From Lonicera japonica (taxonomy: Eukaryota > Streptophyta > Magnoliopsida > Dipsacales > Caprifoliaceae), in contig CM038466.1 of the NCBI GenBank assembly GCA_021464415.1, forward strand, positions 53,756,550-53,820,549: DNA of 64,000 nucleotides, written 5' to 3'. The notes below the pieces were generated by a model. It saw only the letters and a program-made list of their open reading frames with translations. It ran no database searches and was not told the origin of the DNA. Below, in pieces: positions 36,451-49,410 of this stretch (position 1 is the stretch's first letter; each line of letters starts with the position of its first letter). Position numbers and translations under genes: made by a program.

Positions 36451-37236
36451 GTCACTTGCACTTCTTGAAAATATTATGTTATGTTTATTTACTTTGGAAT
36501 GATTATTTAATGAAAATTTCTAGAGATGATTGTCTCCACCAATTTTTATAAAACAAATTCAATCTATAAGTAGGTGAGATGATAAAAAATTTCAATGATA
36601 CTGTAAACACGTCAATTTTTTATTACGTAAATCCAATAGATCTTAACAAAATCGAATTGAATTCATTGACTGCATGTAAAATTGAATACATAATATAGTG
36701 CCTATGAATATAATAAATACATTCTTTTGCGAAAGAGATTAAGTAAATATTTTTGTAATTTAAATATAGGCAGGGACATGCATATAGTAATATACATTTC
36801 CATTTTTTTTAATCAATAGAACTAGGTTGCTCATTATTATTCCACCAAAAAATCTTTTTTCCATTTTTCGGAACCCTCTACTTGGAAGGGATAAACAAAT
36901 TAAACCATTCTTCCACCCAAAAATCCTTATTTCTTTTCTTTGAATGTCATTTTACTTGCTGGGACAAAACAAATAATTTCAAGGGAGAGAGTCGTGATGC
37001 CATAAGCAAGAAGATAGACCTCCTCAAAAGCGCACATTACTATGATCTTTTGAAGCATAGAGATTAATTTAGACAAAATATTTTACTACAGTAATTTTTA
37101 TCTTTAATTAATTAGTCACAAAGCCAGCTAAATGAAATAACACATTCAATTCACACCCCAGTCTAGCTTAAATCACTTGAAACGAAAAGCACATGTGCAT
37201 TAAAAATACAAATAACTCAAAGAAAATTGATATCTC
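36451..37236. other. Intergenic, 3' flank of the kinase exon
   Basis: AT-rich, no recognisable gene or repeat. A 61-residue open stretch at 36882-37067 has no visible domain. The part just below 37237 would be the kinase gene's 3' untranslated region. Confidence 0.5.
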
Positions 37237-38432
37237 TCATGATCTTAACTCTAATGACCCCAACATTCTTTCTCTCATGCTATCATATCCTCTTGTTGTA
37301 TCATAACCATTGCCGTCATCACAAGGTATACTCTGGCTAAGCAACTTCTCCGACTCTTCAGTATCAAAATTTTCAGTTGTCCATGAATGTTTGTTGGTGA
37401 CCCTAATTCCTTCTAGTTCTGATGCTACTTCTTTCATAGTGGGCCTTTCTTCACCTTTCACTGTTAAGCACCGCATAACCAGTATAGAGACTTCTTTAAG
37501 TTGCTCAATATTTGCCTCTTTTACCAACTTATCATCAAGAATTTCAACGAGGCGATCATCTTTCAAGGACGAAACAAAAAATGTTGCAAGATTTCTTTCT
37601 TCATCAGGCCTATCAAAAGAAAGCGCTTCCTTTCCTGTTAATAATTCTGCAAGAACTACTCCAAAGCTATAAACGTCACTCTTCTTAGTCAACTGACTTG
37701 AATGAAAGTACTCTGGATCTAAGTATCCAAATGTACCTTGGACTAATGTAGTCAATTGAGTTTGATTAACAGGAACTAATCTTGAAGCTCCAAAGTCCGA
37801 GACCTTTGTGGTATAATTATCATCTAGTAGTATATTGGTGCTCTTTATATCTCTATGAATGATTGGTGTTGAAATTGCATAGTGTATATAAGCAATTGCT
37901 CCCGCACTTTCCGAAGCTATCTTCAATCGCATTTCCCAAGAAAGTGAACTTACGTGACTTTTGTTGTGGATATGATCAGAAAGGGTCCCATTGGGGATAA
38001 ATTCATAAACAAGCAAGGGTACTTCTGTCTCCAAACAACAACCTATCAACTTTACCACATTCACATGGTTAATTTCAGAAAGTATGACCACCTCGTTGAT
38101 GAATTGCTCGATTTGGCTTTGCTCGCTTATTTTGGACTTTTTAATGGCAACCTCTCTATTATCAAGTAATACTCCTTTGTAAACTGTTCCATATCCTCCT
38201 TGGCCAATGATTCTACTTTCATCGTAGTTGTTTGTAGCTCGTTTAAGATCTTCTACGGTAAAGACTCGTGCCTTTTCAACACTACCTACTTGTTTAGAGA
38301 GTTGTTGTTTTAACATGAATCTGCCATTTTTTTGAACGAATAACTCTCTTTGTTTCATAAGTTTTCTCTTTTTCAGGATGAAATAAATCCACGAGCTTCC
38401 CATCGTTAAAAGAAAAAGGCTTATACTTACAC
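37237..38432 (-). CDS. Wall-associated-kinase-like receptor kinase, transmembrane and kinase exon
   Basis: The protein has a membrane-spanning stretch just before and at its first Met ([18 protein letters not shown]), a basic juxtamembrane [10 protein letters not shown], the WAK-type block [15 protein letters not shown], then a complete Ser/Thr kinase: GQGGYG (67-72), lysine 88 in VAIKK, HRD 183-185, DFG 203-205, and [12 protein letters not shown] splice acceptor (TGCAG) at 38433-38437 opens this exon at 38432. In wall-associated kinases the extracellular pectin-binding (GUB_WAK) and EGF domains lie in upstream exons; I find none between here and 42230. All catalytic residues are intact, so the gene may be functional with distant exons, or be an orphan exon. 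Confidence 0.88.
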
Positions 38433-41400
38433 CTGCATTATATATATAGTTTGATTCTTAATATCACTTTAACGGTCAAGGTTTTAATATGAAATATTGC
38501 CACTCACATAATATATGAAAAATAATGGAAGAGGTTATACATATATTTATGCAAATTGAAATTAGCAAAAGTTTTATTATCCTAATCTAGGGTATTAATT
38601 TAAAAACATTATAGTCTTCAAAAGCAGGTAGATCATATATTCATCCTTACTTATCAAAAGAAGTATAGCAAAAAAAATATAAAAAAATCCATGAGTTAAA
38701 ATAGATTCGTTTCACGCAAAACATAAGGGTGCTTCAGGAATTTGGAAAATGGAGTTTATCTGAGAAAAATTTTTGCCAAAAAACTGCCCAATTTTGTAAA
38801 TTAAGTACTCTAGAAGGAGCCAAACTAATATACTGGGAAATTGGTATAATTAACTATATTAATTTATAATTTAAGGAGCATATATTATCACTAATATTAT
38901 ATTTTTATTGCTTTTAAGGTATTTTGGAAAACTTGGAGAATATCGGCTTTTGAGTGAATCAAATTGGAGTGAAATTGGAGAAGAGTTAAAGAAAAGAAGA
39001 TTTAAAAAAGAAAGAAGGAAAATTAGAGCAACAGTTCAGTAGTTTGAGTGTATCATTTCGGTCATAACTCAGATTTTGGCATTCTTTATATAGTTGAAAA
39101 GAAGACTCGAATACCTACAACTTTCGTATTTTTAGTTTTCTCGAACTTTGAGATTTTCTTGGCCGAAATGATGCGTAAAAATTGATATATTTGATGACCC
39201 AATTTTAATACTAAAGCTTTGTTATTATGGACTTATCCATATATTTGACATTTAAATTACACAAGTCCAACTATTAAAAAGGCCCAACTTCAAATGCTAA
39301 AAACCTATATCCATCAAAATCTATTTAATCAATCAATACCCTAAAAAAGCCATTAGCCATTAAAGAATAGGCATAGCTCTATTTTTTTTTAATTTTGATC
39401 AATGAAAAATAGGCGAAGACGAAGAGACCGACTTTGAAAATTTGCAACATTTTATCGGAGAGTTACCTTATTAAATAAAGATATTTTATTTATTTAATAT
39501 GTTTTTAACATATACTTATTATATTATATATATATATACATATACAAAAAAATTAGTATCCTTTCTTATTTTTGGGTCCAGGGCCCTGCCCCAAAGCCAG
39601 CCTTGGTTATATATGGTAAGTAAGGTTACAACCCCATAACCGAGACCCAATCAGACATATTGTTTGTACTTATTTTTCGGTTGTTAAATACTTTCAAGTT
39701 GTAATACGTTTAATATAATTATGTTATTTTATATTAATGAAGATATATTCATTCATGCATGTGCTATTGTTGTTGCATACTCATTGTCGGCTGTAAATAA
39801 AAGCCAAGACCCACGTCTCAAGTTGCTTCCTTTGTGCCATCAAAGGGTGGGCCACATAACATCACTCTATATATTATCTTATATATTAACACTTTTCACA
39901 AATTGGAAAAAGTGTTTAATTTTATTAATTAAACTGTTTTTCCAATAAGAGAAGTATATATTAACCTAGTTAGTTATTCTAGACACGTCGTATTCTTGTT
40001 TTCTAATTTTGTCGTACAGAATTTTATTTTTATAAAATGTTTTGTATCAATTAAACTATAACTAATATAATTTAAACATTTAATTAGTAATAATAGTATT
40101 ATCCTTATCCGCTATAATACTTGCAAAGTCAAATTGTCTGAAGTATTTGTGACGTATCAAATATTTGTGACGAAACATATCTCGATCTTGTGACATGAGA
40201 TATTCTTTTAGTGATAAAAATTTGTATTTTGTCACTTAATGCATTCCTTTAATGCCGAAACTTATAAATCATCACAAATGGTTTGTCATATGTTCCCTAA
40301 GATTAATTTGTCCATATATTAAAATTGACCTGCAAAGTGCAATAAGTAAAGGTCTTGATCGTTTTTTATTATTGAAAATTTAACAACTGAACATAAACAA
40401 TAAAATTTCAAAATTACTAGCTACGTACTACAGTTATATTTTACAAACAAACTACAACTCAATAATGATGGAGAGTTGCACTAGTTGCAAATTAAATTAA
40501 ATGTACTAAACTATATGTTTAATGTTTATTTTGTTTTTGCTTTACAACTATATGTTTAATTAGGTATGAAATATTCTTCATACTTACGGTATCTCAATTA
40601 TTCCATTAACAAAATAAAAATATATAAATATGTATATATTTAACATAAAATGAATAATGGTACGGTACTTAAAACATTATTTTTTTTTCATATCTCAATA
40701 TTAGAAAAAATGAACTTGTGTATGTGATTGTCCTAATCGCTTGTAGTACGCAATACCATATGTTATTGAACTTAAAATTTTCAAATTTGAGTTTCACCGG
40801 TGCTTATAATTATAGTTTTTTCTTCTTTCTTGCTGTATATATGATATATATATATTTTTTTGCCTTCTTTTTATCATTGAGGGGGGGGTGAAAATATGGT
40901 TAGAGGCATGAAAAAGTAATTCAAAAATTGTCACAAAATTTACGATTGAGTTTTCTCAATAACCTCTCCCATAAGGACTTCGTTGAACTCATTATATAAT
41001 TATTGACATAGTTGAGAAGGCAATCACTCAGAATTGGGAGAAATTTCAAGCTGAAGTACTCTCAATAATATACACACTAAAATCCTCCACGCATTTAATA
41101 GAACAATTATATTATTTATTATTAAATAAATACAAGTAGAATTTAGTATGTCACTAAAATTATACAAATACCTTTTTTTCTTTTAAATTATAAATAAATT
41201 TTAAAGAATGATTCAAACCCACGACTTTAGATATAATTAATAAAAACATATTTTTACCATCAAATTAATCACTATCCTTTGCTTTTGAAATGTTATTGCA
41301 CCATATCACATGTGCTGCGTGGTTCTAATATAAATAATGCACTTCTATTAATGCTTGGCCTTATAAAATATTCACATACTAAAAAACTGACCTGCAAAGT

Positions 41401-42230
41401 GTAATTAATTATAAATAATTTTTAATACTAACGAGAAATCTTTATTAATTATTGGAAACTCTAACAACTGACCATAAACAAAACATAATATTGACTAGCT
41501 ACCAGCCTACCACGTACAGTTATATTTTATAAACAACCTACCACTAAATAATAAGATTGGAGTATTGGACCACTACTTGTGATTAAAATTAGATTTAATG
41601 GCCATCTAGTGAAAATGGTGGAACTTGATAATTAAGTAGATTCCTTCTACACTTGAACTAGACTAGTTGTAATATCTCCCATATGTATATGGTTCTGCAA
41701 ATGACTTTAACTCAATAATGTGTAAAATTTATGTATGCAAATTTCTTTTAGTATTTCAATATTTAGTGGCGTAGCCATAATTTCAGCTTAGTTAGAAGTT
41801 CACTAACATGACATATTGTTATATATATATATATGTTAGTTTTTTGTAGTTGCAATAAAGTACTCTTAAAAATGGTCATGTGCACATGACTCCATTTTGG
41901 GTCAACATTAATGGCCAAATTAGACGAAAGGACCAAAGTAGAACTAGGTCAATATATAATTTGCTGGATTAAACGGTGGTTCTTAGAGTTGAAGAGCTTA
42001 AGTAGAAATGGCCCGATAGTTTATGTGCAATTTGCATAATTTCCTCTCTTTTAGAATAATAATTAGTGCCCCAACCCTAAGGTTTTAATAAATTACAAGT
42101 CCAATCTCATACTTTCAAAGTCTACATAAGTGTGCCTATACGCGAAAAATAATAATATACCTACCAAAAAAAAAAATTATTGTAAGCCCTAGTGGGGACT
42201 TACCATAGTGCCTACGCCCTTGCCAGTAGT
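38433..42230. other. Long intergenic region upstream of the kinase exon
   Basis: No extracellular WAK exon, other gene or complete transposon is visible. The stretch 38870-39200 resembles decayed LTR-type sequence but has no partner. At 40322-40500 and 41388-41600 a local repeat occurs (see separate entry). Several TA-rich microsatellites are present, for example 39515-39545 and 40838-40855. Confidence 0.5.
40322..40500. repeat. Local direct repeat, first copy (second at about 41388-41600)
   Basis: Both copies contain GACCTGCAAAGTG, AACAACTGA(A/C)CATAAAC, TAGCTAC and CAGTTATATTTTA in the same order, about 1066 bp apart. They could be decayed terminal repeats of a small element or a local duplication; no primer site or coding sequence lies between them. 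Confidence 0.5.
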
Positions 42231-44093
42231 GCCTACACTTTGTACTTACAAGTTTAAAAACTACAATTTTCAATTATCAAAACAATATTAAAATTTGTGA
42301 TAACGTTAAGAATAGGTTTGTGCATGCTACTTCAAGATTTGTGAATGTATCTATGACGAGTGTTGTGGCTCTATGAGAAATTAGGAGTTGTATTTTGTTA
42401 TCACATAGCTAGTCTAACGCACCTGGGTGTTAGCAAAATTTTGTAAAGATGGTGATCGAATTTCTCCACCCTCATTAATATATTTTGAGGATACTTTTGT
42501 ATGTGTATAATTAATTTTCAACTTGGTTTGTTATAGCTTTCTTGTATTTTGCCTAAAAATGACGTTTTTCTTGTAGTTTGCCTATCTATCTATTATACAT
42601 ATAAGTAATACGAAAGAAGTTATTCATCTCTCTCCAATTAATTATGGCGTAAATGCCTAATAATCATCTTCTTCTCCGGTTGTTTTGTTTTTTGTATCTG
42701 TTTCGAGCGTCCAATTACGTTTATGATGCACGGGTTCAACAGTTTACAAGTTTTTTTTTTCTTTTGTAAATCACTAGCCTCCGCAGAGGATTAATTAGGG
42801 CCTACCATAAATAACTAAAAATATAGGTGGGGGTTACAAAGGCCCACCCCCAAGGCCTTAGAAAAGAGTCCTACATGAGGACTGAAAAAATAAAGCAACT
42901 AAACTTGAGAAATGAACTAAATCTATATAACAAAATTCACTAAACAAGAAAAACAAAAAGGTCGAATATAAGGCCGTAAAGCAAAACACAAAATAAAGCG
43001 TCTTAAAAAGGAGAAACACCTAAAAACTTGAGATGGGCAAATAAGGCCATCTTCAATGGTCATTGGTGGCCTAATAGCCTAGTCATGATCGAAGCTTCTT
43101 TGCCGGAGACGTGTCTAGGTATGGAAAGTAAGTACACTTAATTGAAAATTGTTGCGGCACGTGCGGACTTTTTTGTGCCAAGTCGTAGCTCGACGATTGG
43201 AGCTCGATACCTTCCTTCTTTCCAATGAAGATTTTTTTGCCAAATTTGAATCCCGGCTTCAACCCCCCTTTTTGGAAAAACTTGGGTTGGGCTTGCCTTT
43301 TGAAAATGATACAAAACTTAAGAGCCAAAGGAGAAGACTAGGGCCCATAGGGAATTGTAGGCCCACTCTCCAATTGAACAGTGGATTTTCTTAAAAGTTT
43401 TTCTAAAATAAAAAAAAAAATTAATTTTTTAAAATGGTTGAATCTAATAAAAAAATATTTTTTTAAAAAAAACCCAAAATATTTATGTTTCTTTACAATT
43501 ACTCCAAAATATCAATTGTTCCATACCAATTGCTCCCTAAGGTTTGCTCTGTTATTTCTGTTTCTTTACAATTTATATCTTCAATGAAAATGAAAAAGGA
43601 AAAACAATTTTGAATATGACACACCCATTATATTCTTTTTTATTTGATTATGACAAAAAGCGTTTTCTTTTATTATTTATTTTGATTTGTATATATGCAG
43701 AGTAAATTTAGGACCTAAATAAACTTGGCATCTTTCGGATAGGGAGAAAAGGTTGAGTATTTTATACCGAGTGACCTTTGGAGCTGTTATGATCAATGGA
43801 CAGTGATGAAACCCTAAGACAATACTATGTTCCTTATCTTTCAAATTCAAAACGACCCAACCCACAATATCCGCACGTTACATGATAGTGGTCTTGGGTG
43901 TGCTCTAATACCATATGTAACCACTCGGGTTCTCTCCTAAAATCGCTAACTCAAATTGTAATTTAGGTTTATTGCACCTACATGTGTACTAAGAAACTTC
44001 CCATTACACTACCGATGTGGGATATTTTGGGTCGTTACATGTTGGTTTACTTCATAACAATCCTTTTTGAACTTTGTATAATATATACGATGA

Positions 44094-44993
44094 ATACTAA
44101 AGAACTTTAAAGTTTAAAATTTTAGTCTTTCATCAAAATTAATACATAATTTTTTTTCATATAGCATTAAGAACTTTTACACATATATATTTCTTAATAA
44201 ACACATAGTTAGCTGGCCACTGCCATTATGCCACGTACACTGTTCTTGTCTTGACAACAATTTCATTAAATATAATGCACACATATTATATATATATATA
44301 GTTATTAATATATAATTTTAAATAGGGAAACAACAATTGAATATTTGATTAAATTATTAAACAATAATTTTATTAATTTAGTATAATAATCTGTTCATAC
44401 AAAAAGTCAAAAACAAAGTAATTTTAGTAATATATTATGTGTAAATGTAATTTACTATGTATTAGAAATTAAACTCCTAATAAATTTTAATAATTCTATT
44501 CAAATGGTAAAATGGGTATCTTAATAAAAGAGATGCAAGTTGGATTTTACATTATAAATCAAAGATTCAAAATCCTATAAATATTATATATATATGTAAA
44601 TATAATTTAATAATATATAATTTATGTTTACCTTTTGAAGAGAAGACAAAGTTTTTGAAATAAAGAAAAAGAGACAATGGGGAACCACTAGAAATTGGAA
44701 GATGTGAAAGAATGAGCAGCTGCGGCGGAATAGAAGGAGAGAAACTACTTTGTATAATTGTATAGTCTTTTTAGGTCATGTTAAATTTATTTATTTTTCT
44801 TTAATTGATATAGTTGGCTGAATTTATTTAAATGGGCTAGGTTTTAATATGAGAGATATTCACCGGGCCAGCTTCATAAGTTAGACTGGGCTGAAATAAT
44901 TAAATGCTAAAATTCTTATATGGTTGGTAGCAAATTTTTTTTTTGTAGGGCTTGGTTTTAGTCCACTTAAGCCACCCCTTCCATCCGCCCTTG
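44094..44993. mobile_element. Left-truncated hAT element, unit B
   Basis: The interior and right end (ATCCGCCCTTG, ending 44993, then TGTTCAAG) match the unit A hAT element, but its left end was removed by the deletion at about 44094. It shows that the hAT insertion predates the A/B duplication. Confidence 0.8.
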
Positions 44994-45023
44994 TGTTCAA
45001 GTCTTTACCATCTCTTTTAGGGC

Positions 45024-45769
45024 TCCTTTGGTTGGAGTTTTAGGAATGGATTTGACATTCTAGATGCCAGAAAACATTTATTCCAATCCGTTCACTCATT
45101 TGGTTGGAGTTTTAGGAATGAAATAGGCAAAAAAATTTTTTATTATTTTTTGGAATGTTTTTTTCATTTTCTAGGAAAAAATAATTTTTTCGTTTTCTAG
45201 GGAAAAAAATATTCTTTTCATTTTCTGGAAAAAAAAATTCTCGTTTCCTGGGAAAAATATACTTTTTTTTTCATTTTTTGGAAAAAATAATTTTTCATTT
45301 TCTGGGATTTTTTTTTATATTTTGGAAAAAAAAATTTCATTTTCTGGAAAAAAATTTATTTTCTAGTAAAAAAAATCAGTTTTTTTTTTCATTTTTTGGA
45401 ACAAATGTTTATTTTTAAGTTAGGGTAAATTTGTCATTTGATGGAAAAATAGTAGGAAGCTTTCTTCCCAAATTTGGTGGGAATGAAATGGAGGAATTTT
45501 ACTTTATTTTCTCTCTCTAATTTTTTTTAAAACACCATAACTTTAAATATAAAAAATAAAATTAGATAAAATACATATATTTGAAACCTACTAGTCGAGA
45601 TTTATAAAATAAGATTCATTGTGACTATTTTTTGAAATTTTTTTATGAAAATTTTTTAGTTGGTTGTAAAAAACTCAAACAAAAGCTAAATTTACTTTTC
45701 AACACACTTCCAAATCCTACCGAACACCATATTTTAAAAACTCAACTCAAAACATCAATCAAACATCAT
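45024..45769. mobile_element. Possible Tourist-like insertion in P block
   Basis: P' passes from CATCTTTTTTTA directly to CAGTTTATTTTTTTAAGC, while unit B has about 750 bp between the same points. The insert starts GGGCTCCTTTGGTTGGAG after TTA and ends near CATCTTA; the reverse complement of its end contains GTTTGATTGATGTTTT, a weak match to the start. It includes the low-complexity ladder at 45130-45410. The class is uncertain. Confidence 0.4.
45130..45410. repeat. Low-complexity ladder, unit B
   Basis: Counterpart of 12590-12895, built from the same TTTTCTGGAAAA units in altered number and order. Confidence 0.7.
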
Positions 45770-46261
45770 CTTAGAGTTTATTTTTTTAAGCAATAGCTTA
45801 TAATTCTATCTTATTTATTTGATTATAGTTACATAGAGAAACAGGTAAAATAAATTTGTACCGGGATTTGAAAGGAATTAACAAAGAAAGGAGAATTCCA
45901 AATGCTTTTTGGATATTTCTCAAGGCTATGCACGGAACGTGACAAGCAGATAATTCTGCTCCGAGTTTTTCCTAAAGGAAATTTATATTTTCACATTATA
46001 AACTTAATTTGATTTAGTAACCTATAGTTTTGGGCTATTTGTTTTCAAACAGGTACAAATTTCAAATATTAATGGATCCATAATTTGGTTTGTCGGTATC
46101 ACCATTTGATTATGCACAAGTTACTAAAGGTATTTAACCATGTGATCATATGAGATCTGAGCTGTAGATTAGTAGCTAGTAGGGTAATGGTCATTTTTTA
46201 GAGGGGGGTAAACTTGAACTCATTTAAAGTTAGAAGGTAGCGGTGAAAGTCATTGCTATAA
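45770..46261. other. Intergenic, shared with P' and the long S block
   Basis: 45775-46010 follows P' (30870-31090). 46090-46261 follows 19560-19740 in unit A. Unit A lacks this region at the equivalent P-S1 junction, so it was lost there. No gene. Confidence 0.65.
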
Positions 46262-46583
46262 GGTCTCGTTTGGTTCACGGATTTTAGTCATCGGGAAAGG
46301 AAAGTTGTTCCTTTCCTTTGTTTGGTAAGCACAAATTCTGGAAACACTTTCCCGAGAGAGGGAAAAGTAAGGGGTAAAACCATTCCTCCCAAAACACATG
46401 GGATTGATTTTCCCATGTGATTTCCAAGCATTTATTACACAAATTTTAGAAAATAACACTCTTACCTAAATACTTTCCATGGTTTACCAAACACAGGAAA
46501 GGAAATTTGACATGAAATTTACTTTCCCACCTCCATGGGAAAGATAGGGGAACTAATTTCCTTTCTGTGAACCAAACGAGGCC
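46262..46583. mobile_element. Tourist-type MITE (PIF/Harbinger)
   Basis: The 322 bp element has inverted ends GGTCTCGTTTGGTTCAC and GTGAACCAAACGAGGCC, differing at one base, and TAA target duplications (46259-46261, 46584-46586). The empty site ATTGTTATAAATGTTTAGTG appears at about 19730 and 57345. No coding capacity; its ends are unlike those of the resident PIF element, so that element is not its obvious source. Confidence 0.93.
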
Positions 46584-46586
46584 TAA

Positions 46587-49410
46587 ATGTTGAGTTAGTG
46601 ATATGAATATTAGTATTAATAGATGTAGATATTGCACTTCATTAAAATCCTCAGGCGCTCCAAAATGGATTCAATTTGTATAAAAGTCCTCACATGAATT
46701 GAAGTCGATTGGAAGTGGCTTGGCTCAAGGCTAAGGGATTCATTATGTCAATTTATGGCATTTCGGAGTGCCTAAGGATACCAGTGAAGTGACAATAGTT
46801 GCACCCTTTTTACTTAATAGAAAATTGGATATTACATGTTTATATTTTAAATTTGCCAAAGTAAACTTAAAATACCTTTACTACGAAAACTTTCAAAGTT
46901 GATTAAAAACTTTCCATACGCACATACCTTTTCTTTATATATAAAAAAAATAAAAAAAAATAAATTATTCTCTTTATATTGAAAATACTTTACAATTTAT
47001 AAGTCATGGTGCCAAGAGAAATGTTTTGTAGTACGAAGGATATGATACATTTTAGATATATAACAATGCTTACACAAAGAATCCATTTAAAGATATATAA
47101 CTATGTTGTTGCTACTGCATCCTATTAAATATTCTAGTGCAAGTAAATAATTTGTAAGTGTAGCAACAACACTTTGAAAAAAATTAAAAATTACAAAAGA
47201 TACGTCCTAAAAAACAATAGTGTTAAATTAAGATGGTAATAATCAGTTGCATCAAATAAATATAAATTATTGAAGTCAGCATGCAAGTACTTTAATTAGC
47301 ATAAGAATAATAAAAAGGGGAAAAAAATCCTAAAATGAGCATATATAGATGTAAGATCTAATACTAGATATATATATATATATATATTAATAATCTAGGT
47401 TAAATAATAGGGTGTCGGTAAAAGCACCCTTCAAAATCAATTTTAACATCCAACTTTCTTTTTCTAAAAATAAAATCATTTAATTACACTTTTTTGAAAG
47501 CACCCAAATCTTTTATCTTTTTTTCTATAAATTCTCACCATTAATTCTCACATTCCAACCACTAAACAAGCTATAACACTTTGGTGCATTTTGTCTCTGA
47601 CCAGCTAAAACACAAGAATGACAATATAACAATTCCACTTATGAAAAAAGGAAAAATGTGTCCACATCTTTACAGTTATCATTAACTCAAAAACAAATGA
47701 ATCATTTTACTTGTTCGCCCGAGCAGTTATATCGCTTAGAGAACATTCATATTCCTTCACTGCCTCAACTAAAGAATCCTATGTATTTAAGTGTGCAAAC
47801 GTTAACGTCTTCATGACGCTTGAAGTACCATAGCTATGAGAAAATAATGCATGTCTCAACTGTACGAACATAAAAATCATCAACCAAGATCACAGTTGGC
47901 ACTGGTCTTCATTTATGCTGTCACCTTCTGTCCTATATTCGTCAACGAGGTGTTGGCTCAAATGGATCACTAATCCGCCGCCAGCAAAAGCCAGCCTCGT
48001 CAGGTGAATATCCCGTATTGTTGGATTACTGAACACATTCATACATTCTTTGCACTGATATTTCAGTTGTCTATTTGTTGGCATACTTATACTAGGGTGC
48101 TCTAATCATTAAAGGTGCTCTTGTAAAATTAAACTTTATGTGTGGGTGCTTAAAAAATGGGTGTGAAAACTATTTTTTTAGGGTGCTTGAATAAATAATA
48201 TTTTTGGCCAGTTTTAACTTTGGAATAATTTGTTAAAATAGGAACTTTTTTTTCTAGTTCACTGTCAAGTATTAAAATAGGTACCTTTTTTTGCAATGAG
48301 GGTTTATAGTAGTTTTACAAATCCCCCAGGGTTTACGGATTCGAACCAAAGTCTTACGAGTGAATTGAAGTATTCGAATTCTTATCAACTCAACCAACTC
48401 TCATTAAAAATCTTCTTCTATTTTAATCGTACCTTAAATAAGTATCAAGTATATGTAGTGTATTTTTGTGGTATCGCAAGAAAGAGGTGGCAATTAAGGC
48501 AGTAATCAAGAATTCTTGTTCTCAAATTAACAATTCTTAATTTAGATTAGGATGTCTCAAATTAAAAATAATATATTTTTTTAAAACACAATTAATATAT
48601 TAAAGCTTACTATAAAAACAATATTACGTGCCATCAATAATATGTTAATGTTGCACTAGAACCATTCAAATTCTAAGTGTCACTTCATTTTCAAACGCAT
48701 CAATATATAATTTTATTTTATATTTTTGGTTCAACAATAACGGTATTTAGATCAATTTGCGCCCAACTCGCCTAATCTCTTCCCGACCTCAATAAAGACA
48801 AATTCAATCTACGTCGAGATTAGAGAATTCACAAAATATGATTTGTGTTTTGACTCTCAATTTATAAGAAATATTGAGTGCCAATGAAAACAATGACCAT
48901 AGTACATATTCAAAATTTTCTAATATTTCTCATTTTATTTTAAATACATAATTAAAAGGGTTTTGGAAAAACAAAAACATTGGATCCTCATTTCATGAAA
49001 CGGATAAGAGAATTTATTGTTTTTTTAACAAAATTAAGCAATGCATCATCACCGCGCGTGTAAACTCCTAATTATTAGTTACCCATTTTTTTTTGTTACA
49101 CTAATTGTTGGTTACCCATTACCACTGCCATTGACCTTAATTAACTATTTTATGTTTATTTATTGGCATTTGTTGATTTAATCCATACGCCAATAGTCAT
49201 ATTTGAGAAAACTATTTAATATAATTTTAATTAGACATAAATTCATATTTTGACTCTGCCTCTTTTTTCTTCCAAAATAACTCTTGAACAAGTGTGAGAT
49301 TTGGAGCAAACTTTAAAAATGCCTTAAACGAAGAAAAAACATTTCGGATGACCGAGAGAAAAATGAAAAAATTTACATGATAAAAGTGTCAATTATCCAT
49401 TTGAATAAGC
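46587..49410. repeat. S block S1 of unit B, empty PIF site
   Basis: Counterpart of 13101-15905. It runs through the PIF target region at about 47370 without the element. It is interrupted by the Mutator-like element at 47410-48191 and lacks the one found in unit A S1. No gene. Confidence 0.82.
47410..48191. mobile_element. Mutator-like element with coding-like interior
   Basis: The 782 bp insert is flanked by a perfect 9 bp duplication TAAATAATA (47401-47409, 48192-48200), and the other S blocks (about 13675, 25683) show the single uninterrupted site. It begins GGGTGTCGGTAAAAGCACCC. The right end, reverse-complemented, begins TTCAAGCACCC and continues similarly, with imperfect inverted ends. 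On the minus strand 48084-47890 is open (KYQCKECMNVFSNP, LAFAGGGLVIHL, LVDEYRTEGDS), and farther in AVKEYECSLSDITARANK is readable. No transposase is present. The interior base composition is less AT-rich than its surroundings, which fits capture of a gene fragment. Confidence 0.8.

Larger units (their letters stand above)
42231..45620. repeat. P block of duplication unit B
   Basis: This is the counterpart of 9142-13100. The sequence GCCTACACTTTGTACTTA at 42229 is the place where unit A carries the Athila LTR. Relative to unit A it has about 100 extra bases near 42250, and it lacks about 630 bp at 44094 that in A contain the Stowaway MITE and the left end of the hAT element. No gene. Confidence 0.85.

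Noticed and set aside
36882..37067. A 61-residue plus-strand open stretch near the kinase 3' end.
   Set aside because: No domain and no paralogue in the window; probably chance.
39721..39948. A 75-residue plus-strand open stretch upstream of the kinase exon.
   Set aside because: AT-rich, no domain, no splice or WAK-like features; consistent with chance.
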